From: Hysterium pulicare CBS 123377
Taxonomy: Eukaryota > Ascomycota > Dothideomycetes > Hysteriales > Hysteriaceae
Length of the DNA stretch: 64,000 bases
Assembly (NCBI GenBank): GCA_000467715.1
Contig: AJFK01000016.1
Location: 62,001-126,000 of the forward strand
Direction of reading: 5' to 3'
This document shows, one piece after another, positions 34,702 through 45,540 of this stretch. The notes under the pieces were generated by a model. The model ran no database searches. It was not told the DNA's origin and worked only from the letters and a program-made list of their open reading frames with translations. The translations under genes were made by a program, and so were the position numbers. Each line of letters begins with the position of its first letter. Positions within the stretch are counted from its first letter, which is position 1.

Positions 34702-37059
34702 AATTGGAAAGGATATGAGGGTTCGCGATGACCACTCCTGGAATGATTTCCTTTGTTTAATGAACTTGATGTAAATTTGGATAGAAGAATATTGAGAAAT
34801 ACTAATTATAATCTTGATTTTCGCCATTCCGCTCGTTTAACCCACAACAGCCCCGACGATGGTGAGCCGAAGGAATGAAGAAGGCTATGAAAGGGAAGCA
34901 CAACATGCAGCAGGGGCTCTAGAAAAGGGCTGAAAGGCAATATAAATCCTGACAGGGCAGGCCACGAGCGTCGAGGGGGGTCAGAGAGAAGATGGGAAGC
35001 GATGATCCCTATGAGGGTTAAAACGTTTCGAAACAGAATCGGGAATCTGGATGCATGCGACACCCAGGTCAACCGGTCAGATTTTGCAGATCCGGCAGCT
35101 GGGGGTGGGAACGGGTGGTGGGAATGAAACAAAAAATAGAAATCTTTTGAGATTGAAGGCGATGATGTTTGGATTGGACCTGCAGCAAGCAGCTCCATCA
35201 GCTTCGCTTCCGTGAGAACGGGAGGGCCGGGCCTGTCCTGCGGCTGTGGAGTTTTTTGGCTAGACGCTGGCGAGGCTTTTTCTCGTTGGAGAGTGATGAG
35301 GTGGTGGTGTGAGATGATGACGGCTTTCGTTGGAGGGATTCGAGAATAATGCGGGCTGGTGAAGAGGTTCAATCGGAGTGAGCCTTACATGGCGAATGTG
35401 TATGGTTGAGGCTAAGAATAGAGCTTGATGCATGAAACTGATCTGGCCCGATGAGGCAAAGCGGGGGAAACACGTTTGCCCACCTGGGCAATATGCTGGT
35501 TAATAGCATCGAGAGGGTGCAGCTTAATTGCCATGCAGCAGACGAACCACGTACCTTGGACCCCGATCGGCCGTTTAATCTACCCCAGGCGCGTTGTTGT
35601 GGGTTGTAACTCTGTTCGTAGGTGTGTCTATGCCTTGGATGCACCCGCCATCCTTCGAGCGTGCATCATGCCCGGGCGGAGGTGCTGATTGCGATAAGGG
35701 CTGACGGGAACTTTGTTCATTGATACTTTGCTCCCAATGTCAGAATACTAAGACAGACAAGACTACGCGGGGCTGGTGGCACTTTATCGGAGAGTTCGAC
35801 TTGTATGGAATCTGGATGCTCGCCGTGCGAACAACGGGCTTACTACCACAGCCAACGAAGAAGCAGAGCAAAGAAGAGACAGCCCGGCACAGCAACTCGT
35901 GACTGTCAAGCGGGGCACTTTTGGTCGTTCCCGCAAGTCGCCATCTGGTTGGAGCTCGGGGACGGGCAGGCCCGAATACGGCCATGGAGAGCGCTTCGGC
36001 GAGCTTGTTCAGCCCACCTACCTAGGCCCGCCACAGCTCCACTGCAGGGACAACACCCCCCAACTCATCGTGATTCGATCGACCGTCCCGGTAGCGAAAC
36101 ACAGTGGCTGTTGTGCTTAGCCAACCACAGCCCACAGCGACGCAGCTGCCGCCAGTGTGACCAAAACGTCCACCTTCGCTCCCGGATTGCTGGAAGATGA
36201 GGCCCAATAAACGCTGCCAGTTTCGCGCTGCAAAGTGCGCCCAGAAACAACCACAGCGACTCGACATGGCCTCTTTCGACTGCTGGGCGCTTCCTTCAGC
36301 CGAGTCCAGAGGCACCAACTCCCCTCTCTGCCCTCGGACTCAAGACTCATGATTCTGTATCTGTGTCTGCCTTCTGCGCAACAAATCCGCCTGTCTGCCT
36401 GCTTACGGTGAACGGTAGTGACCCCCGTCTGTGGCCGTCAGCAAGCAGCAACAACTCAAAACATCGTCGTACAGTTGATAGGGCCCAGAAGCTGCGTTGT
36501 TTCTAATCGACGGCGCAGCTGTCCCTCCCGCAGACGACTCTTCATCCGGGCGTCTATTCCTGGAAGATCACCTCACTGCAGCTATCGCATTTGCTGTCGG
36601 CGCCATCCCAATCCTCGCCTCCTGCGCGCAGCCTATCAGCAGCTGGGCTCCCCTCGTGCTGCATGCTCCATTGGCGCCATACATTTAGACGTTGGTGAGT
36701 ACCCGCCAGCCCTTTATCCCGACCCTCTCCACCTCATCCGTGCTCCCAATATTCCCATCACCCAATCCGCTTTTCGCCCACCCAAGCGCCTGTCTAGACA
36801 AAAGGCCAGCGCTTCCTCCATCTTATTTCCTGCTTCTTTTTCTCTCGACAGCAGGCCTCTCTACTTGTAATACTTGTGCGTTCGAATCTTTTTGCTTCAA
36901 GACACTTCGTCGTTGCGACTTGTCAAAGCTGGGCTGGACCAAGTTGCTCGTCATTCTACATATTATCATCTCTCTACTTTTTCTCTTTGCTGTGTCTTTC
37001 CCAAGTGCATGACAGTTCCTCGTCATCAACTTCCTCCATAATCTCCCTATCCTCTTAGA
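34702..37059. other. Long gap upstream of the MARVEL-like gene
   Basis: A 2.36-kb stretch without a recognisable coding gene. The part from about 35370 to 36700 is GC-rich with overlapping frames on both strands and none with a known domain. A possible 5' UTR intron (36695-36851) is listed separately, suggesting that the leader of the next gene reaches far into this gap. Confidence 0.4.
36695..36851 (+). other. Possible 5' UTR intron of the MARVEL-like gene
   Basis: GTGAGT donor at 36695 and a strong polypyrimidine tract ending in CTCGACAG at 36851, about 210 bp before the start codon. This is inference from splice signals alone; other sites could be used. Confidence 0.3.
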
Positions 37060-38654
37060 ATGGCCGCCAACGATAAGAAGACTGCCACAGTTACTGTTAC
37101 TCAATCACGGAATTCGCTTGAATACTCTCGATCTCTCAAGTCCCCACGGACCGCACGCTTCGCCGAAGCCACCACAGTACATTCTCCAGTCGACGACTCA
37201 AGATCACCCTTCGCCGACCCTCCAACAAACCATTATAAACCCCAGCCTCAGCCATCAGACATTGGCTTTGGTTACGTCTCAGGTGTCGAGATGGAGGAAA
37301 CCGATAGGAAATACCTTCCCCCGCCAACCCCAATGTCACCTCTCAAGAGCGCTCTGAAGTCTCCCGGAGCTCCTCCAAGAACACCCAATACCATCCTGAG
37401 CCCCACATTCCGCGAAGAGCAGGTATTAGAAAAGAAGGAGGAAGAAACGGAGAAGGAACAAGCAAAGGACCTCGTAAGTATCCTTACTGCAGAGCAGCAG
37501 TGATCGTAACTAACCGGCGAACAGAAAGTAAAAGTACGAGTACGGATAGCAAAGATCTTCCTACGGAGTATCAACTTTGCATGCAGCTTAATCGTTCTCT
37601 CCATGCTTGCAACCGTCTTTTCAATCTTCAACGCTACCAAGACTCTTCCGACGAGAAACAACCTTCCAGCATGGGCCCATGGAACAAAGACATGGCCTCA
37701 AATAACGCTCCTCATCATTGCTTCGATCTCTCTTCTCATGTCTATCATCATCCTTATTGCCTACACAAGAGGCGGTCACAAGCGGGCAGAGAAGGTAGCG
37801 GCTTACTATACCGTCTTCACCGTCGCCTTCTTCATCTTCAGTATCGTCATGTGGGCCATTGGAGCTGGTATCCTGAACCAGAGCAAATCCCAAGGAAAGG
37901 GCAAGGACATGTGGGGCTGGTCCTGTGTCGATAACAAGAGGCGAACTTTGTTCCAAGACGACGTCTCTTATGCCCTGGTCTGCAGGCTTCAGGTAAGAAA
38001 TGCCTATCCCGATGGAAATGCGAATGCTAACAATTATAAAAGAATTGGTCTCTTGTCTGCTGCATCATCGAAGTCGTGATCGAGACGCTCTGTATTATCA
38101 TCTACGCAATTGTGTTCTACCGATTCTGGTCCAAGAGGAAGCTCAGGAAGTCCATGGCCGTTCGTGACCGTGCCCGATCTGATCTCTATCTTGCTCAACT
38201 CCGCTCTCAATCCGCACCCAACACTCCCGGATTCGGTCCCATGTCTCCACGATCCGGCGGCTGGCGACCACCACCAGGCCACCCGATGTATGTTGACCCT
38301 CTCAGCGCTGCCGAGAACGGTGAAAGCGGCGCCGTACAATACACTCGAGGATTCGCAGAGCCGAAACCATTTGCGCTCCAACCACCACCGATCAAGATCC
38401 AAGGCGCGACACCAAAGATGGCGCAGAACGGATTCGACGCACCCTCAAGATCAAACACAACATCGCCACCGCTCAGCCCCACAATCGAGAGGCAGAACGA
38501 CCACGTGCCCGCAGCACCGGGTGAGCAGAAGTACGCATCGGTGCCCATTCCGGGCGCTTACGCGAGCCCGCTTGCTAGCCCGGCTTACCCACCTCCACAA
38601 CAACACTCCATGGGCTTCAATTTTGGCCCTGGTGTGACGGGTGGTAGGTCGTAA
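37060..38654 (+). CDS. MARVEL-like four-transmembrane protein
   Basis: Three exons: 37060-37473, 37525-37992 and 38043-38654, 497 residues. The first 150 residues are disordered, with SP/TP sites (TPMSPLKSALKSPGAPPRTP). Four hydrophobic segments follow at about residues 150-172 (FACSLIVLSMLATVFSIF), 195-215 (ITLLIIASISLLMSIIILIAY), 225-250 (YTVFTVAFFIFSIVMWAIGAGI) and 295-320 (VCCIIEVVIETLCIIIYAIVFY). This is the layout of fungal MARVEL-domain proteins, which sit in the plasma membrane or vesicles. A basic RFWSKRKLRKSM follows the last helix on the cytosolic side, then a Pro-rich tail with PPP and SPxSP motifs. Introns are 51 and 50 bp. No enzymatic role is expected; the function is unknown. 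Confidence 0.85.
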
Positions 38655-40097
38655 AACGGAACCCAAAAACCGTTCTTTTGCCTCGTTTGAATCTTTTCTG
38701 GGTGTTTTTATTCTCTCTGTGGTCACAGCGGCATATGGGATCACGGACTTGTATATGAAATTTGGGATTGCCATCAATCTTTTCTTTTTTTGCGTCTACC
38801 ATTTTCTTTACTCTCTTTTACATTTCCTTTTTTTTGGGTGATCATCTATTGGGGGTTTATCGGGTGTGTTTTGATACCTAACGCCCTGAATGCGAGGGAG
38901 GCGTGTCAGCCGGGAAGGCGTCTTCCTACTCTCACTGGAAAGACGGAATAATTCGAGGTTCGAAGTGGAATCAGTCAAAATGAATAAGACTTTTCAAAAA
39001 ATCTCAATAGCCATCTCCATCTTGTGAAATCTTTATTCGACCTCATTATTCCCCGCACTCTGAGTAACTAAAAGTATCGATTTCCTCACTAGAGATCTCG
39101 ATAGTGTCCCATCTTGCATGAACCACTCTCCCCCTCTCTGTCGCTGCTTAGGTTACCCGCGTATCGCCAACGCTATGCTATCATATATACCTCATCCAAT
39201 TCCCATCACCCAATTCTTCAGCCTTACGCAGCCGCCCACCCCAACCAAATAGCGGACGGGCCTCTATTTCTGCGACCAGGCTTGTGCCACGCACATCTCC
39301 CCACCACGCGCTCGAACTTTGCGGTACGGTAGTCTATGCCGAGTGGGAGGGTAGATTTTTCTTGGGCGGCTAGCCATGCAAGACATGAACGGTTCCGAGA
39401 TGGGGTTACTGTACCATGGTTGTAAATTGCGTGTAGCACATGGAATTGTTAGTTAGTTGGTTAGCTAGTTCTGGTGCCACAGTATCTACAAAGCTTGTGT
39501 TATGTGGTACACTTGACGGGAGTGGAGATGAAGATGGGGTTTGAAGAATGTACGTACCTTCATGCGAGAGACATTGTGAGGGGGTTATTGATGCGGCGTA
39601 TGTTACAGTGGAAGGGATGGTGGCGAGCGGGAAGTAGCACACGGTCGGTTCTGGAAGCATTGAATTTCGATGCAGTGAGACAAGGGTTTAAACGTAGTGG
39701 AGGGCCGCATAGTTCGGCGCCAAGATGGTGAATCAGAGATGGTCTTGGTTAGGTCTAGGTCTGGCAGGGAGGGATGGATGGGGGCGTGTCGCTATTGAAT
39801 AGGAAATTGGATCCGGAGCCGTGGGTAAGTTTTATGGAAATGGGCTTTACCATGTGATTTGCAATAGAGGCTGGATGTCGGCATATGCGTTGATCGAGTT
39901 AGGGGGCTGCCATAGACATCGACAGTGAACTCTCCTTACTTCACTGTGATGGTACGTATGTACATGTACATGTACATGTACAAGCCATGCAGTTCAGTTT
40001 CCGTCATACGCTCCCCTAGATTGAAAGCATACAGGTATGAAGCCCACCCAATCCATCGTGAACCAAATTCAAAATCACTGACTTGGGCAGGTAAGGT
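38655..40097. other. Intergenic region, convergent 3' ends
   Basis: A 1.44-kb spacer between the MARVEL-like gene and the GST-kappa gene. It starts with T-rich 3' UTR-like sequence (38780-38840). A short TACATG microsatellite lies at 39961-39982. No frame looks coding. Confidence 0.45.
39961..39982. repeat. TACATG microsatellite
   Basis: Almost four copies of the self-complementary unit TACATG. It has no evident function. Confidence 0.8.
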
Positions 40098-41388
40098 TCA
40101 TAACATAGCCTTCCAACCCGCGGCACTCGGCCTCTCGAGCCCCAAATGATCACACACCTGCCCGATATGATCGAATCCCCAGAAACCCTCCTTCTCACCC
40201 TTCGAATTCGTAGCTATACTTGTGATTAGTCTCCTAATCTTACCCCGGCTTAGACTAACAGTATATCAAGTAGGAGAACTCACCAACAAACCACGGCAAC
40301 CCAAATGCTCCCTCTCCCATCGCCTCCTCCGTATTCTTCGATAACGCCTTCTTCACTTCATCTGTCTTAGTACGCTCGACTACCTTCTTTGCCTCCTCCT
40401 CCGAACCTAGCATGGAGCTTAGGATCTTAAGAAGTTGATCCGGTGATTCCGGTTTAGTGTAGTTGACCCAGAAGTGCTGGTAGAACGTCGAAATAGCTTT
40501 AGGGAGCAGCTGAGGATGGGAAAGCTGGAGCGAGACGAGGGCGCGTTGGATCTATCTGGTATCAGATGTGAGGGGGAAAGAGTGTTGGTTTTAATGGTGC
40601 AGTTAAGCTAGATAGGAAGGCAAACGTACGGGAAGCGTGTTTATGGGGAAACCCGGTGGACTGTCTTCGGATACGGGGATGTTGAAGAGGCTGGACCAGC
40701 GGAGACGCTCTACGTTGATCCACTTATCTTTGTCTAGGGTGGAGAGTCAGTGTATGATAGTGCATCTAAGGAACAGAAACGGGGCGCCTTCGAACACATG
40801 CATTCCGATGGTGAGAAATAATGGTGTCACGAGTAAGTAGAACCGTAGTATGGAAAAGGTTATCGAGACCTGTCGATTCCAAAAACATGTGTCGATTGAC
40901 CAGAAATGCCCAGTATCCTGCAAGGGTATCGTGCACTTGAGCATGAAGGAAAGGTACTTACTCTTAATCTGAAGCGGCGGAGTGTTCCCACAAGCCTTCA
41001 TCAGGCCGCCGAGGAGAATGGGAACATATGTGACATCGCATTGCTTGAACACCGGGAAATTCTTCAACCGTTATATCCACGATTAGCTTTATACAACATC
41101 ATTTACTGCAAAAGTAAATTGCCAAAACGAGTTGCGTAGTGAACACATTGACAAGTGAGAGAGCAGTACCACTGTACGAAAAGCTCTAAAAGGCTACTCA
41201 ACAGAAGAAAGTAGCAGAAGACAATCACACAAAGCTTCCATACCAATCATGAAGCGGTCTTCTCTAGAAATGACGAGCTCAGGATATAATCAAATTGATT
41301 GCATCCACTCACATGCAGCGCATAGAACCCAAAATAGGCAAAGGGACTAACGATATCGACAAAAAGGGTAATCTTTGGTTTCGCCATG
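40098..41388 (-). CDS. Kappa-class GST / 2-hydroxychromene-2-carboxylate isomerase-like gene with a one-base frame break
   Basis: A DsbA-fold, thioredoxin-like protein of the GST kappa family, usually found in mitochondria or peroxisomes and linked to glutathione conjugation or aromatic degradation. Five exons fit: 41388-41313, 41061-40962, 40733-40630, 40551-40284 and 40213-40098. The start MAKPKITLFVDIVSPF matches the family. Other landmarks are VTYVPILLGGLMKACGNTPPLQIKNKDKWINVERLRW, SPPGFPINTLPIQRAL and GAFGLPWFVATNSKGEKEGFWGFDHI. Exon 1 has one base too many: a run of four T's (41340-41343, read on the minus strand) shifts SPF out of frame with the expected AYFGFYALH. The exon total is one more than a multiple of three. 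This is a young pseudogene, an assembly error or an unusual start. Introns 1 and 2 (251 and 228 bp) are far longer than usual here. Confidence 0.82.
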
Positions 41389-42783
41389 ATTTCTGATCTC
41401 TTGGATGGGAATTGTATGAAGCTGTAAGTTTACTCTTCCAGCAGCTTGTTCCTTCGACTTGGTGTCGTGCACTCTTTGTACGAGCTGACAGCCGAGGCAT
41501 TTTCGACGTCAGTGTGGTCGCGGCACCACGATGGCGCGTCATAGCCGCTATGAGGATTATTTAATAGAGGAAAAGAATCTCAGAGTACAGGTAGTTTTCT
41601 GAGTTAGATAATGTGGCTTTAGGTATAAGTAGACTCTAGAAGTGCTAAACATTTCTTCACATATTGGAGGGGTGTCATAACTCATCGTTTTCAGAAGATG
41701 GGTCCCAGCCCACCGTTTTCTATCCCACCAGCCTACATAGCCGATTTGGGCTGTGGGAAACGCATGAAAGCCAGTTGCCATTTGCGAGGCTCTCCCGAAC
41801 TATCTTATAGATAGGCACTCTCCAGACTTGTACCGTCAAAGGAGCTCGAAGTACGACGAATAACGACACCCACCGTGGTTGTCTGGAAATTCTTACATAG
41901 CGGCCCCCGTACTCTGCTGATACGGGGATTTTATCCACTGACACCTTGTCGCGGGTGTGTTAAACAACAGAAGACGCCACGCCTGCTGACATCGACGGCC
42001 AGCGCAGCCTTTCCAAAACTCTTTGCGGCAACGAAGTAACACATCTTTACTGCGTTTGTATATAAGACGACGAGATATATTATTAGGAGAGGCCGTACGA
42101 GGCCCAGACCTGATCGGGAACTTTTTTCCAAGCTCATTGAACAAGCTTTGTTAAGCGAGGCCCGGGCCAACCAAAGAGGCGTGAGAGGCAAACTAACATT
42201 CACTATAGAATGCTGACGCAGCCACCTAGGCTGTTGGAGAGCTGAAAACGAGCTGGACATCGACAGCGCGCAAGCTGAGCAGCGAGACATCGACATCATC
42301 TTGTCAAATCCGACCCGACACAAGCAAGTTCGAACAAGTCAATGGCTTTCTCCTGCTCTGAGGCTTCGTACTCTGCGTCAATGAGCAAAAGGTTGCCTCT
42401 CTAGGCCTGATCTTTCAAAAGCCCTCACGGGATTCTTCCTCAGCTTGCTAAAAACAAGAATGCAAATCTTCATGCATCCAGTCAAACCAGAGGTAAAATG
42501 CCGCAATTCTTCGTATCATCGACAGTGCTGGAGCTCACGTCCGCGGGTTGGACAAGATGCTGTGCAGAGCTGGAGAGCTGGACAGCCAGAAAGAGTAATG
42601 AGAGCGAGATGCAAAGTGACAACGTCTGCGTACTGTATTCGGCCCTCCCGTTCACCCACTTGGCTTTAGATTGCGGCTCGATCATGCTCTGAGAGCCCCG
42701 AAAACAAGCATATATCTTCCGCCAGATCACCCTGACTCTCTTCTCAAACCTCCCATTGATTCCCCTAAAGAGCATCAATTACA
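41389..42783. other. Intergenic region carrying the left repeat copy
   Basis: The 1.4-kb spacer between the GST-kappa gene and the Ser/Thr-rich secreted gene. About 41505-41890 is a diverged dispersed repeat (listed separately). The rest (41890-42783) has short frames only and must hold the promoter of the secreted gene. Confidence 0.45.
41505..41890. repeat. Diverged dispersed repeat, left copy
   Basis: Three blocks recur at the other side of the secreted gene. Block 1 starts at GCGTCATAGCCGCTATGAGG (41535) and runs to about 41665. Block 2 has GTCATAACTCATCGTTTTCAG (from 41674) and continues through a CCCACCAGCCTACATAGC part. Block 3 has ACGACGAATAACGACACCC (near 41853). The corresponding blocks on the right lie at 45343, 44943 and 45124. 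Differences between copies are largely C/T and G/A transitions. I found no reading frame for a transposase or polymerase, so the family is unknown. Confidence 0.6.
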
Positions 42784-44617
42784 ATGCCTTCAATTCGTTA
42801 CATACTAGGCACGCTCTCTCTTCTAATAGCTTTACGAGATGTGAGCGGCGTTGCCATCCGCGAACCTGTACCGGCAAAGCGTGACCAGGTCGGGGGTTGT
42901 GAAGCAGTCCTTATTGCCCTCGAGGCTACTTCGTTCTGTTCATCCTTTATCAGCCTTCATGATTCAACGAAAACGATCACTTCCACTGGAACCCCTTCGA
43001 CCGCGACAATCACAGTGCCTGCAGCGCCATGCTCGACGACGATTCCGGGGAACACTATTTCGACTACGACCACTTTAACGATTCCAGGGCCAACACAGTC
43101 AACTACACTCACGCTACCAGCAGTGACATCCACTGTGAGTCTGCTCAAAAATAATTCTGCTTTTTAGGGGCAGAATTGCTCATGTTGATATCTTACTCGA
43201 TACTAATCGCTATTGACAGACAACAACTACATTAGATCCATTGACGATCATAACTACCACTACTTTGGATGCACTCACGGTAGGTTCCTCCAATAAAGTG
43301 TTGCAGTATTCTGGTTTGGCTTGATCTGGCATTCCCCAGTCTCAGCCACTGCTCCTACTATGCCACTGCTAAATTGGAGTGAACAACAGAGCACGTCGAC
43401 ATTCACTTCAACGTCAACTATTACCGTTATCCAATCCGGAACCCAACCCGGAAAGCGAGATCTCTATAGACGCAAAATCACGAGTTCCAGCACTAAAACC
43501 TCTTCGACCAAGACGAGCTCAAGCAGTACCAAAGTTACGACATCATTCTCAACGTCAACCTCCACGAAAGCAGCCGCTACAAGTTCTTCTAGCGCTTGCT
43601 CTATAGCGGGCGTACCTGCCCAAGTGAAGATATTTGTTTGCGATGTTATTTCCGAAGCCTGCAGCCTTTTCGTCCACCCGAAAACATCTACTGTGAGTTA
43701 TTGATCCGTTCCTAACACCCATCAACATGGGCGTTATAATATGTCGCAAACCTCTAGCCCTTTTCTTAACTCTCAATGCCGAGAAACAATTACCCTACCA
43801 AGATCCAGATAAGTTTCAAGCCCCTTATCAATTTTGACGCCGTTCGCAGGCCCCAAACTAGCTTTGCGGACGGCTAGAAAAAGAAGGCAGACATTTTGCG
43901 CGCCTCGCGAGTCCAAGGTGTTGAATCACCCCTATGTATCTTACTAATGGTGGGCTACAGATCACTACTACCGCCCCAGGTAGCACATCGACTGCTACAT
44001 TCACGGCTAGCCCAAAATGCGCCACCTTAACAGCTTCAGCCCAGACGATATCCAGCACTGTTACTGTGACAGGTCCTGCATCGACTGTTACATCTACGGT
44101 CACACCCGACCCGGTTACATCGACTGAGACAGACACACCAATTCCACTCACAAGTACAGCTACAATGTGAGTTCTGTCGGGAAAGACATCGAGCTCAGGA
44201 CTCTATTGGCTACCAAGCTCTATCCTTCCCGGCTACATGAATGCTGACTTTACATGAACCAGTACGCCTCTCGCCTCTACCACAACGACCACAACCACGG
44301 CGACGGCCACAGTATATCCCAACGACTGCACCGGCGCCCAAGGAGTCGATCCAGGAGGTTTCTTTGACTTTACATACAATGAGCATTGCGACAGTACTTG
44401 TGTCGGCTCCTTTTTTGACGAGGTGCTCGGTAGCACCACCACGTCTACTTTCACAGATTGTATTGTATACGCCAATAGCTTTGCGGTCAGTGAGACAGTC
44501 ATCTACAATTATAATACCGGAGAATGTCAGGTTCATTATGTAGGCGAAAATAGTGTAGTAAGCGCTCCTGGGTTTGATTGTGCGGTTGTCAATGGTCAGG
44601 ATCTCGTTGGGGGATAA
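42784..44617 (+). CDS. Secreted Ser/Thr-rich protein with Kex2-type sites
   Basis: Five exons fit: 42784-43134, 43220-43279, 43390-43692, 43961-44166 and 44263-44617, 424 residues. The signal peptide is MPSIRYILGTLSLLIALRDVSG, and a Lys-Arg site (VPAKR|D) soon after suggests Kex2 processing. A second dibasic site (PGKR|D) lies in the middle. Thr/Ser tracts (TTTTLTIPGPTQSTTLTLP, SSSTKTSSTKTSSSSTKVT) alternate with cysteine-bearing parts. The last 115 residues form a more ordered, cysteine-containing domain (PNDCTGAQGVDPGGFFDF, STCVGSFFDEV, GECQVHYVGEN). No GPI or transmembrane signal is seen at the end. The acceptor of intron 2 is placed at 43389, because the nearer AG at 43339 breaks the frame. 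It is probably an O-glycosylated wall or secreted protein. I recognise no named family. Confidence 0.72.
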
Positions 44618-44937
44618 TTAGAATAATGGCAACTGCAGACCGTGCGTGTGTCAAAATGACTTATACATGAAGAGTCGGAGAAAGTTTCATTGGGTATAAA
44701 AGTTTGATTTTAGTAATGGTATACTCGCAAAACATAGTTCTAGTTTATAGATTTCGAAGTTTCCAATACCTTTTGAGAAAGACTTGTAGTAAAGCTTGTA
44801 TAATTACTAACGCGAATGGTCCAGTTTCAATTACAATAATTAATATTATTGATAGTGATGGCAACGAAAAGTGCTAGTGCAAAAGAGTGGTAACAGTATA
44901 GAAAGACTCGAAGCCTATTCAACAAGAAGAATCACAG

Positions 44938-45150
44938 GGAATGTCATAATCCATCGTTTTCAGAGGATAGGCGTGCGTCTACCACCTTCTTTTCCACTAG
45001 CCTGTAAAGCTGATTTGATCTCTGTATAAGGCGTCTAAGTAAGTTGCTACCTCTAAGATTATTTAAAAGAAGCTTACGTAATAGGATTTATCTAGACTTA
45101 GGTGGCTTTAGAAGTCTGTAGTAAGACGAATAACGGCACCCCTTGTGAAT
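44938..45150. repeat. Diverged dispersed repeat, right copy, blocks 2 and 3
   Basis: GTCATAATCCATCGTTTTCAG (from 44943) matches block 2 of the left copy, followed by the CCACTAGCCTGTAAAGC part. ACGAATAACGGCACCCC (near 45127) matches block 3. The sequence between has diverged or been rearranged. Confidence 0.6.
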
Positions 45151-45309
45151 GGGGCCATCAAAGAAAGGTACCAGCGCTATTGGAATAAAATAGCTTTCAA
45201 AAGAGCAACACATTTAAATTTGAACAAGGTTATAGAAATATTAAATTCGCGAACCAGTTCTGAGATAGACTGAATCTCACAGCATACTCTTATATATCGG
45301 ATGGATCTA

Positions 45310-45495
45310 TTTCCGAGGTCAGTGGTCGCCGGGCCATAAAGGTGCGTCATAGCTGCTAAGAGGATCAATTAATAGAGGAATCTCAAAGCACAGATGGTTT
45401 CCGGCATTATACAACTTGGCTTTGGTTATAACTGGACTTAGAAGTGCTAAAGTTTTCTTTACGCATTGGAGGAGATAAGCTCTACTCATGGTGGG
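45310..45495. repeat. Diverged dispersed repeat, right copy, block 1
   Basis: GCGTCATAGCTGCTAAGAGG (from 45344), then TTAATAGAGGAATCTCA and GAAGTGCTAAAGTTTTCTTTACGCATTGGAGGAG, match block 1 of the left copy. Here block 1 lies after blocks 2 and 3, so this side holds two tandem partial copies rather than one whole one. Confidence 0.6.
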
Positions 45496-45540
45496 ATTTT
45501 TACCATCAAGTAAATTTCAACATTACTTTCCCTCCACAAC

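Larger units (their letters stand above)
44618..45540. other. AT-rich region carrying the right repeat copies
   Basis: The 0.9-kb spacer between the secreted gene and SAD1. It is very AT-rich (for example near 44790-44860). It holds two parts of the dispersed repeat, listed separately. No coding frame is seen. Confidence 0.5.

Noticed and set aside
34806-35372. 188-codon minus-strand frame
   Set aside because: Composition is rich in His, Pro, Ser and Leu with no recognisable fold, and adjacent frames are equally open. Treated as chance.
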